A DNA stretch of 64,000 nt. Origin: Limnomonas spitsbergensis (lineage: Eukaryota > Chlorophyta > Chlorophyceae > Chlamydomonadales). Positions 24,901 through 33,400 of this stretch are shown here, one piece after another. The DNA lies in assembly GCA_037349105.1 (NCBI GenBank), contig JAYJMM010000065.1, positions 310,001-374,000 of the forward strand, given 5' to 3'. The translations under genes were made by a program, and so were the position numbers. How positions within the stretch are numbered: position 1 is the first letter of the stretch; every line of letters starts with the position of its first letter. The notes beneath the pieces were generated by a model that saw nothing but the letters and a program-made list of their open reading frames with translations, was not told the origin of the DNA and did not search any database.

Positions 24901-27900
24901 GGGGGGTGAAGGATACCCAGGCACATGCTGTGTGTGGGGTCGGGTAGGGGGGATGAAGGATACCCAGGCACATGCTGTGTGTGGGGTTGGGTAGGGGGGA
25001 TGAAGGATACCCAGGCACATGCTGTGTGTGGGGTCGGGTAGGGGGGATGAAGGATACCCAGGCACATGCTGTGTGTGGGGTCGGGTAGGGGGGATGAAGG
25101 ATACCCAGGCACATGCAGTGTGTGGGGTCGGGTAGGGGGGATGAAGGATACCCAGGCACATGCTGTGTGTGGGGTTGGGTAGGGGGGATGAAGGATACCC
25201 AGGCACATGCTGTGTGTGGGGTCGGGTAGGGGGGATGAAGGATACCCAGGCACATGCTGTGTGTGGGGTCGGGTAGGGGGGATGAAGGATACCCAGGCAC
25301 ATGCTGTGTGTGGGGTCGGGTAGGGGGGATGAAGGATACCCAGGCACATGCTGTGTGTGGGGTCGGGTAGGGGGGATGAAGGATACCCAGGCACATGCTG
25401 TGTGTGGGGTCGGGTAGGGGGGATGAAGGAAGGGGGGAAATTCCATTCCACCCCACTACCTCCCCTTCCTCCCTGTCATGCCTTTCCCCCCTCCTCTCCC
25501 CCCCGCGATACCTATCCCCCCTGCCCACCCCCCACGGTGGGGGCCCCACCTCTCCTCGCCGCCGACTGTTCACCCTCCCCCTCGGCATCTTCCTGTCCCT
25601 CTTCTCCCTCTATCCTCCACCACCTCTCCCTGAAGTCTGGCACTCCCTCGTCCCCTCCCCCTGACACTTGCCTCCTCCCCCCTCTCTCCTCCCTGCCTCC
25701 CTCCTCCCTCCTCCCCCTTTCTCCCTCCTCTTCCCTTCCCCTTCCTCCCCCCCTCCCCCCCTCATCCTCCCTCCGCCCTTCTTACCCGCCGCCTCACTCC
25801 CCCCTCTCCCTGACACTTGTATCCTCCTCCCTGCTCCCCCTCCCCCCGCTTCCCCTGACATCTGTCTCCACCCCATCCACCCTGCCAATCAGAGCATTCA
25901 GTCCGTGTCGCTGGGAGGCAATCAGATAGCAGACCAAGGCGCCTCCGATCTGGCTGCTGCGGTGCGTGGCCATCCCTCCCTCAACAAGCTGCAGCTGTGG
26001 AACAACCTAATGGGACCCGGGGGAGCACTCAGTCTGGGACAGGCGTTGCAGGTGTGAATATGTGTGAATGGGTGGGAAAGGAAATTAGACATCAAACAAT
26101 TACTTGCTGCTGCGGTGTTTTGCCACCCTTCCCTCAACAAGCTGCAATCATGGATTAACCTAATGGGGCCCGGGGGAGCACTCGGCCTGGGACAGGCGCT
26201 GCAGGTGTGAACATGCTGGATGGCCGCAAAGAAAGGACTGACGCTGAAAGGGCTGAAGCTGTATTGTAGCTGAACTGAAGGTGCGATCCCTCGTCCAAAG
26301 GCAGACTGCTCCAGCGGTGAACAGGGCAGTCCGCTCCAAACTAAAAAGATCTGGAACAGCTTGGGGAGCAACCTCTACGTCACCCCATCTGCAAGCATTT
26401 ACCAGGGACGCGTCGTTCTACTGTCCACTACCATTTAACAGTGGTTCAGCTACAATTCAGGTGCAAATCAGCTACATCACACTATATTTTAGAGTGATTC
26501 GGCTACAATTCAGGTGCAAATCAGCTACATCACACTGTGTATTTTAGAGTGATTCAGCTACAAGCCAGGCGCTGATCAGCCACGTCACACTGTATATCCA
26601 GAGTGATTCAGCTACAATTCAGGTGCAAATCAGCTACATCACACTGCACATGTTAGAGTGATTCAGCCGCAAGCCAGGTGCTGATCAGCCACATCACACT
26701 GAGTGTCCGGAGTGATTCCAGCTTCAAATCAGGTGCTTATCAGCTGATACATCACACTGTATATATAAGAGTGACTCAGCTACAATACAGGAGTAAAACA
26801 GCTACATCACACTTTAAAGTTTGGAGTGTTTTAGATACAATTCAGGCGCAAATCACACTTATGTAGATGTCCTTTGCCTTGGCACTGTTTCATGTTAATT
26901 GGGCTGCGTGGAATTATATGTGGTTTATTATTTAATCATCGAAGGGTCACACGGATCAACTTCATATTTAAAATCTGATTTTGTGTACTGTACCGATACC
27001 GTGCAAATCCCCCACACTATCCCACAACGGTACCGGTTTCCTTAGTTATCTTCATGCTCTATGCGTTCCCACCTCAACCAGAAGCTCGCCTTATCTTGCC
27101 AGCGAAGCTCCAGTTTCCCACCACCACCCCTTCTCCCGGCCCTGATCTGATAAAGGCCACCCTTGCTCTAAGATGGGCAGCAACATCTCAGTGCTCAACC
27201 TGCGCGGCAATATGCAGCTGGGCGTAGGCTTAGCACACACCAACTCCATCTTCCTGGCCCTCATCTGATCTTATGTGTAGGTGGGCAGCAACATCTCAGT
27301 GCTCAACCTGCGCGGCAATACGCAGCTGGGCGACAGTGGCTGCGCCGCGCTGCTGGCCGCTCTTGCCCAGGGCGGGAACTCAAGCCTCTCCTGGCTCTCC
27401 CTGAGCCGCACAGGGATGGCGGAGGCAGGCGCACGGGCACTGGCCACATGGATGTACGCCGGCGCCGGCGGGCAAGCGGCGGCGGGTGGGACGGGCAGGG
27501 AGGGCGCGCGCCGCGAGCTCGGGGCGGGCGCCGCAGGCGGGCGGGCGGGTGCCGATGAGCAGCTGCCAAACGGATTCGGAGGCGTTTTTTCGAAGGCCCT
27601 CACGGAGGCTTTGAGGGCGGTACCGTGTCCACTGAGGACGTTGTACCTCGGGGATAATCAGCTCGGGGTAAGACGAGGAGCCTAGGCCGGGATGAGAAAA
27701 GGATTCGTTAGGAGGGAGGTTTGCGTTTAGGGCGGTAACGTGTCCACTGAGAATGTTGTACCTCGGGGAAAATCAGCTTGGGGGTAAGACGAGGAGCCTC
27801 CGTCGGGATACAAGGTTTCGCAATGCTGCATGGTCGTATGATCTGGGGCGTTCCTTACTGCATACGCCTGGGAAAAACCTGTAACCCCTAACCCGACCCT

Positions 27901-28622
27901 GCTGGGCGTGCTGTAATTCTCTACCGCGTGGCTGATATGCCTGTGTGCAACTTTGCTTGTAGGAGAGGGGGGCCGCCATTGTGGCTGCCTCCATCGCTCA
28001 CCCCGCCTGCCGTCTGGCTCTCCTCGACATCCATTCCAATGCGATCGGCCCAGGGGGCGGTCGCGCCTTTGCGGCCGCGCTGCTGGCGGCTGGCGCCGAG
28101 CCTTCTCTGACTAGCCTGGACCTCAGCCACAACGGGATCGGGCGGGACGGGGCGCTGGCCCTGGCCGGGGCGCTGGCGGCCAACTGCTCGCTGCAGCACC
28201 TGAACCTTTGGTCGAATTTGATTGGGGAGGAGGGCCGGCGGGCGCTGCACGTTGTCCAGCGGGCCAAGGCGGAACGGGCCGCGGCCGGCAGCGGCAGCAG
28301 CAGTCACTACTGCAGCAGCAGTAGCAGCAGCGGAGGAGTGCACGTCACCGAGCGGGACGGTGCGCGGCGGCCGCAGAGCGGTAACCGTGGCCGAATGCGG
28401 GACGGGAACTCGCTGAGGCCGTCGCCGCATCCGCCTGACTTGCGCGATGCTGGCGGCCGGGGCGCGACGGGGTCAATGAGCGGGGAGCGGGACGAAGGGG
28501 AGCTGCCGGAGCCTGGCGGGAGGTCGGGCGGCGGGCAGCAGCTGGCCAAGTGGGGGGGAGGGAGCTTACGCAGGAGGGGGGCTCGAGAGATGCTTAGCTG
28601 CCACGTACATTTCATGAACTGA
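12998..28622 (+). CDS. SAM domain, Gln/Ala-rich linker and leucine-rich repeat protein, nine exons
   Basis: Exons are 12998-13055, 13113-13292, 13658-14364, 15072-16373, 17613-17799, 23573-23703, 25893-26051, 27281-27667 and 27963-28622. They total 3771 nt (1256 aa), and every junction agrees in phase. Residues 1-79 form a SAM domain (WKLEKYAE near the start, then LSMVTTDDLREVGMTRIELQ). Residues about 113-133 and 355-400 are polyglutamine-rich. Residues about 586-660 are Ala-rich and helical, with four (R/K)AEQEA heptad-like blocks. From about 800 on there are roughly eight ribonuclease-inhibitor/NLRC-type LRRs, for example LQLWNNLMGPGGALSLGQAL, LTSLDLSHNGIGRDGALALA and LQHLNLWSNLIGEEGRRAL. 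The tail is Gly/Ser/Arg-rich and ends HVHFMN. SAM and LRR both suggest a scaffold that binds other proteins. I see no NACHT or kinase domain. Exon 6 (SPGLLSMRLDTCGLSADGVA) lies between two large satellites. Confidence 0.82.
14820..15071 (+). repeat. Echoes of the SAM-LRR exon 4 acceptor joined to CCCTAAA words
   Basis: Exon 4 starts after TCCTGTAG with GATGAGTCA. Upstream the intron repeats TTGCAGGATGATTCTAA (twice), CTACAGGATGAGTCTTAAAC and TTGCGGGATGAGTTTAAAC, each linked by telomere-like ACCCTAAACCC words. So the acceptor plus the first nine or so exon bases recur four or five times before the real exon. Confidence 0.85.
16374..17060 (+). repeat. CTG-rich repeats and echoes of the exon 4 donor, SAM-LRR intron 4
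   Basis: Exon 4 ends TTGCAGCAG before GTGGGCTGGATTGATTGG. At about 16573 the intron repeats CTGCAGCAGGTGGGTTGGAT and continues GACTGGGTGGGCAGCTG; a worse copy lies near 16985. Between them are many copies of GGGCTGCTGACCTAATGGGC and TGCTGACTTGCTG. Confidence 0.8.
17800..18180 (+). repeat. Degenerate echoes of the exon 5 donor, SAM-LRR intron 5
   Basis: Exon 5 ends at AACTTAG before GTCAGTCTTATGG. The intron then repeats CCTTGGTCAGTGAAGGG, CACCTTGGTCAGTCTAGGG, ATCTTGGTCAGTCTGGGG and weaker forms, interleaved with AGGGTTTA-like words. The copies fade with distance from the donor. Confidence 0.7.
18199..18219. repeat. Poly-G run of about 20 bases
   Basis: An uninterrupted run of roughly 20 G residues follows GTGTGTGG inside intron 5 of the SAM-LRR gene. 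Its length is prone to sequencing error. Confidence 0.85.
18407..18650 (-). pseudogene. Unrecognised coding-like fragment on the - strand inside a SAM-LRR intron
   Basis: An open frame of about 80 codons reads from near 18650 down to a stop at 18407. It contains RRANMRIPTSMFEIPRLIG and DIDQIDTVAVEILTQC and ends VLGARKVWS. Unlike the surrounding satellite DNA it has balanced amino-acid use and no internal repeat. A second coding-like stretch in another frame lies just beyond it (about 18300-18400, with FDLCAKHFDQLGATKCIEL), so this could be a decayed or intron-split gene. No splice sites or start are convincing. I do not recognise the family; a mobile-element or viral origin is possible but unproven. 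Confidence 0.4.
18800..19725. repeat. 40-bp tandem repeat, about 23 copies
   Basis: The unit combines TCCTCCATGCCTGCCTTCCC with CTCCCTCATACCATGCATCC. Copies differ by a few substitutions (ATGCATCC or ATGTATCC). The 309-aa, 180-aa and 150-aa open frames here are artefacts. Confidence 0.92.
19725..20620. repeat. CATCATCCCACATGCC and CATACCTCACGCCATGCC repeat tracts
   Basis: Two further repeat families follow the 40-bp array. The first (to about 20040) uses AACATCATCCCACATGCC with CTCCTCCATCCCCAGGC words. The second (about 20040-20620) alternates CATCCCTGATGCCATGCC and TCTTCATACCTCACGCCATG. Both lie inside SAM-LRR intron 5. Confidence 0.85.
21110..21672 (+). repeat. Diverged copies of SAM-LRR exon 6, stepping into the 66-bp satellite
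   Basis: Exon 6 (23573-23703) contains CTGCTCAGCATGCGTCTGGA followed by CACATGCGG. Related blocks occur at about 21187 (CTGCTGAGCATGCAACTGGA), 21335 (TTGCTGGGAATGCGACTGGA) and 21532 (GCCAGCATGCGACTGGGCAC). Each follows a GCCACGGTCTTGGCxxGCAGCC-like stretch as in exon 6. They read as partial, decayed exon duplicates. Confidence 0.8.
21680..23545 (+). repeat. 66-bp satellite derived from SAM-LRR exon 6, about 28 copies
   Basis: The unit is 66 bp and nearly invariant: it includes CACACGTAGCAAGCTCATCT, then CGTGAGCATGTGACTGGACA, then CACATGCCCCCATTGTTTTG. The middle resembles exon 6 bases CTCAGCATGCGTCTGGACACA. Variants are few (AACACACGT or AGCAAACGT; ATTGTTTT or ATTCTTTT), so homogenisation is recent. 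Because 66 is divisible by three and the unit lacks stops in several frames, it yields 622-671-aa open frames on both strands that are not genes. Confidence 0.95.
23704..25432 (+). repeat. 47-bp satellite starting at the exon 6 donor, about 36 copies
   Basis: Immediately after exon 6 the donor GTCAGTGTGTGGGGTTGGGT begins the array. The unit continues with AGGGGGGATGAAGGATACCC and AGGCACATGCTGT. A 47-bp period cycles all three frames, giving three overlapping 627-634-aa open frames on the - strand. The end, GATGAAGGAAGGGGGG, passes into pyrimidine-rich DNA. Confidence 0.95.
25440..25892. other. Pyrimidine-rich intron end before SAM-LRR exon 7
   Basis: C/T-rich sequence made mostly of CCTCCCC, CTCCCTC and CCCTGACA words leads into the acceptor CCAATCAG at 25892. 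It looks like an overgrown polypyrimidine tract. The Pro/Ser-rich open frames are not genes. Confidence 0.75.
26100..26212 (+). repeat. Partial duplicate of SAM-LRR exon 7 with its donor
   Basis: Exon 7 (25893-26051) ends with GGACAGGCGTTGCAG before GTGTGAAT. About 160 bp downstream the last two thirds of the exon recur: CCCTCAACAAGCTGCAATCA, then CCTAATGGGGCCCGGGGGAG and GGACAGGCGCTGCAGGTGTG. The copy still has a good donor but shows frame-breaking changes, so I treat it as an echo rather than an exon. Confidence 0.85.
26420..26860. repeat. About 60-bp repeats with CAGCTACATCACACT
   Basis: Seven or so degenerate units contain GATTCAGCTACAATTCAGGT, GCAAATCAGCTACATCACAC and an AGAGTGATT end. 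CAGCTACA also begins the dispersed family described elsewhere in the window. Confidence 0.8.
27172..27280 (+). repeat. Duplicate of SAM-LRR exon 8 acceptor and 5' end
   Basis: Exon 8 starts at 27281 with GTGGGCAGCAACATCTCAGT. About 109 bp upstream the intron has ATGGGCAGCAACATCTCAGT and then GCTCAACCTGCGCGGCAATA, diverging after CAGCTGGGCG. At the other end of exon 8, 27720-27790 repeats its last bases (TTGTACCTCGGGG) with the donor GGTAAGACGAGGAGCC. Confidence 0.9.
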
Positions 28623-30412
28623 AGATAGTAACGGCTAATTAAATTAGTTTTTCTTTTTCGTGACTCAGCTACATGTCAGCTACACTCCGGCCGCTGGCCA
28701 GCATTGCTGCTTAGGTCATGAATTGCAGGCCTGTCCAGGTTGGGTCCTCATTGGGCCTTTTGCGTCCACTGGGCGGCCTGCCAAAGTTTAACCTGAAGCT
28801 GGAAAGTCGAAACACTGGTTACGGGCGGGGAATAACATGGGCACCGTATTGTACTGGACCTTCAGATTTTGCATTTGATTTCGTCTGCTGGAAGAGTAGC
28901 CGAGAAGACGCATGTGTTGTACCTCAATTGTTTTTCTATCTGGCTGGGTCGTCCCGGATTTGTCTCCCTCTGTTATTTTTGGTTGGGCTGCCATAAAATT
29001 TGTGAAGTTTTTATAGTCCATCAGAGCATCACATTTGATGCATGGGACATGTGCCCGTTAACCGCTACAGGCACTTGATACACTAAGACAGAAAGCGAAA
29101 ACCAGAGTACCCCCTGGGCAAGTGACTAGCACACAACCACGACATCTCACACTGAAAGATAAAAGAACCAAATTTCTTCCAGAAAACGGATGCAGAATCC
29201 TCTGCATTTAGCTTGCCCCTCACGTATCGTTTCATGGCCTCATCCTCGTCCGCTAGAAAATTATGGAAAGTAAGGTCAAATTGAAAACGAAGGTCTGTAT
29301 AAACGGGCAGTAAATCATGTGAAGCTCATTCTCTCGACATTCCAAATCGCAACATCAGCAAATCGTCCTGAGTCCTTGCTGCCAAAACAACAATCCTTCA
29401 TGCGGACAATCTTGAATAGAAGCAGACTGCTCTTGCACTGGAAAGTCATGATGCTGGGTGCTCCGCACTGTCTATTCTTTAATACGTGCTATAATTTTTG
29501 GGAGGGCGATGGGCGGCCACCAGTGAGCAATGTATAAAAACGATTAATATAACGGCACACCGATTCGAGCAGTGCAAGCAATGACACATTAACATGTTAA
29601 TGCCGTTGCACCTCAGGGCCTTGCTAAAAATAATGCTCCACCACGTCAGCAAGGAAAAAGTCTGCTTGGAATGAAACTCAAGATACCGTAAGGTGCAGGC
29701 ATGTGAGCGAAAATGGACCAAGCACTCGATTGTCTTTCCCATCTCATGATGGAGGAGGACAGGCATTTCCCACCATCAAGGAATGTTTGATGCTGCACTG
29801 GATTTCTATTCAGGTTGGGTTCAGGAGATTGGCAATTGAGTCTTAAAGCGCAGGATTGACCTGCATGCAGAGTTGCAGACCCACCCCTGTTGCAGACCGT
29901 GTTGGCAAGTCCTGGCTTAGTGGCTTCAAGCTACTCGTATGATACCCAACCGCCAACATACCGGTACTAAGGACTGGCAGTCGGTAGCCGAAGCGTTACT
30001 ATGAGACTGTAGCTACAACCCTCGCAGATAAACAGGAGGCTGATAGTCGCGGAGCTAAATGCGTTATACGTTCTACGTCACGTCATGGAGAGGGGTTTGG
30101 CAGGATGCACAGTTTAAGGATGGATCGCAACATTGGAGAGGTATATTCGAGGGAAAGAGAGAGAAAACGCTTAAGCCCTGGTTGAGGAATTCGGGGAGTT
30201 CGAAAGCGAAATCGGGATTCGGCATGTCACATGTGTGAACGCGGATTTCATCCCACACCATGACATATCTGCAACACCAGCAGGTAGGGAGGGCAATACA
30301 AAGACACAAATACAAGCATTAGCCCTTCGAGATCACTTGCTTTTTAAAGCCGTTTCTCGCATTCCACCGCCCCTCGCTTCTCCAGTGAGCCGACAACGCA
30401 CGCTAAGCAGGG
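28623..30412. other. Intergenic region, dispersed repeat only
   Basis: After the SAM-LRR stop comes AT-richer sequence. From 28664 it holds a + oriented copy of the dispersed CAGCTACATGTCAGCTACA family up to the GGGCGGCCTGCCAAAG block. I see no gene between there and 30412; the frames near 29300-29760 are short and unconvincing. Confidence 0.5.
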
Positions 30413-33400
30413 ATGTCGTTCAACCTCCCAGGTAATACCGTAGCAGCGCTGCATCATGCTATCGACGAGGCTTTCTTTGTTCCACCGCCTCTGGTCTTTT
30501 CGAAAAAAGGTTGCGTGAGTGTGTTCATGCTATCTCAGCAACTTGCCACATCTAAACATGCTGCTTGCTACACCGGTCGGTATTCGTAGGCTGCTGACAT
30601 GCATGCTGCGAACACTCCGAATTTCCCTCCTTCCTCTCTTCTTCCCTTTCCTTCCATTTTCTTACACATGCTAATCTGATTGTCCCTGTTGCACTTCGCA
30701 GGAGAGCAGGTAGGCGTCCCATCTCGACCCACTGCGCAAAGCGCAATTTTCGACCGTTCTTTGTTCCGAGCGGGGTGCACCATCATGCTCCTGGTGTCTG
30801 TCCAGCGGAAATGTTGGCTTCGATTGTTATATGCCTGTCCAAGCTTTGTCAGTAGAGTGTGTGTGCATGAGGCCATAGTAGGAGCTATGTCAGACACTTC
30901 GACTGGGGTACCCACGCCATCCAGCAGCGCCTCCTGACTTGCCGATGCAACAGGGCTAGCTGGACAGGCAATGCAGCAACAACATCACCATTGTGTCGAA
31001 CATCCCTGCTTTAGCGATCGTATCACACTAGCCCACCCTTCCTGTCCTGATGGGATGAACGTCGATCGCAGGTAGAGCATGCTTTCAACTCGCATCGACT
31101 GTGTAACTGGCAAGTGCCGAAGACGAATGAGGTGAGTGGGGGCAGACAGGTTTCTGTCCTAGGTCACCGTTCGATCCCGAGCAGGCCTTTCACAGTTCAC
31201 ACCTGAACACAACCATGGTGACATGGTACCCACAAAACCCCAAACTTTTAGAAACTGTCGGAAAATGAATGGAAGTTCGGCCAATATCCTGCAGTATCTG
31301 ATGGTACCCTACCTACCCTGCCTGCCCTACCTGCCTACTGGTGGCCGCGTTCCCCGCTCCTCCTCTCTGGCTGCTCCCCCCTCTGTCGGTCAGCTCCCCA
31401 ATCTCCCCTCTGAGTGCGCTGTTGCACTCATCATTTGAGTGCTCACCATAGTACCATACCTCCTTTAAGGGGCCGTTGGGCAGCCACCATTTGGACCAAA
31501 CCATGACAGGCGGGTGGACCTAGCAGCATGTCTTTCTACATGAGCCCCCACGGCCCTAGGCTGTGACGTAGCTGAACTGTAGCTGAAATGCGCTACAATA
31601 GTGTCGGTCAGCCCCCTACTCTCTCCAGCTCATACTGGTAGTCCTCATCTGGAGAAAGGTACAAGCACCGCTGAATTCAATTTGTACTGCGGTGGCGCTG
31701 GTGCTGCCCAATTGCTTTGTGGGGCATACGAATGAATGCTCATGGTCCATGCTGCAGTTTGGGGACAGAGTGAGGCCATTGACACCTACACGAACAACTG
31801 CCGCTTGCAGCCAGAAAGAAAGAAAGCATGACCAGGAGGGGCATGCAGGGGCAGAAAAGTTGCAGCATGGGCCTAGGCGGGGTATGTATCTCCCGGTGCG
31901 AGCAACCTAGTAGGGGTGGGGGTGGGGGATGCAACAATCGTATTCCTCCTCAACCTACAGGACCCCAGCATGGGAGCTGCAAAAAAGAACCTGCAATCAA
32001 TTAATATTACTGGATACAGAAAACGTACCCCAGCCTAGTAGGGCATGGGGTGGGGGACGCATGTAGAAGTTTGTGGGCCAGGGAATGGAAGTGCCCCCGG
32101 GAGACCTTGGCAGTATCATTTAAAACGAGCAGGTGAAAGATCACTCTTCTTATCCGAGGGGCCACTCTTCTCAATAGAGGGGTCACTCTTTTTCTCCGGG
32201 GGGTCACTCCTCACCGTGCATGATCCTCCCAGCATACCCTGCATTCAAATTCAAAATACAAAAGGCTGAAGAGGAAGAGGCTGCGTCTTCTTTGCGCCCC
32301 TCCAGAGAACTACTGCTGACACGCGATTCGGCACTCTGACAGCGCGCTCGGGCAGGACCGGCTTCATCGTGGATGATAAAGGACACCTGCTGGAGTCCTC
32401 AGGTATTAAAGGCCTCTCTCTGGAGTGATCAAGAGTCCTCAGGATATACAGGCTACCAGTTGGAGTCCCCAGGAGAGATCAACCTTATTTTTAAAGGCCT
32501 CTTGCTGGACTGCTTAGTTAGTTAAGGCCTCTTGCTGGACTGCTTAGTTAGTTAAGGCCTCTTGCTGGACTGCTTAGTTAGTTAAGGCCTCTTGCTGGAC
32601 TGCTTAGTTAGTTAAGGCCTCTTGCTGGACTGCTTAGTTAGTTAAGGTCTCTTGCTAGAGTGTTCAGTTGGTAACAGCAAAGGGGCCGGTTCCTGGGGAT
32701 GGGATGGTAACTGTTGGAATGTCAAGGGCTGCAGCTGAACAGACCGAAATGGTGATCATGGCACACTGGGGGCCTCCTTGTAGCCTTTACCTTTTCATGG
32801 CCTTTTCGTGGCCTTTTGATTGCCTGGATTGCTTTGATCCCTCATGGCCGTCATTTCTTGGATTACCTGGAATGCCTTTGGATCCTAGATTGCCTTTTAC
32901 TCGCCTGGATTGATTTTGATTGCCTGAGTGGCCCTTTGATCGCCTGGAATGCCTTCGATGGCCTTTCGATTGCCCGAGTTGCCTCTTGATTGCCTTTTGA
33001 TTGCCCGAGTTGCCTCTTGATTGCCTATTAATTGGCTGGATTGTTCATCGTCGCTGTTGCCTGGGTTGCATTCTGACTGCTTTTTGATTGCCTATTAATT
33101 GGCTGGATTGTTCATCGTCGCTGTTGCCTGGGTTGCATTCTGACTGCTTTTTGATTGCCTTCCTTGCAGGCACGACGAAGCTGATGACCAGCTTTAACCA
33201 TCACCCTGAAGTTTGTGAGTCATGGGGCAGGTTCAACGCATGTAAACGATCCCAGTGAACCACATTCCGCATCAGTGCAAAATTCAGTATGTGTCTGGCC
33301 CCTTTGAGGGGTAGCCGGGCGGCCACCACTGGGCTAAAGGGGACCAAACCCTGACCGGCCCTCGGCCATTTGCCCAAGCAGCAGGGCTTGCTACACCACC

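Noticed and set aside
21489..25588. Open frames of 622-671 aa on both strands
   Set aside because: They lie entirely in the 66-bp and 47-bp satellites; all frames are open because of the unit length and lack of stops, and the peptides simply repeat the unit.
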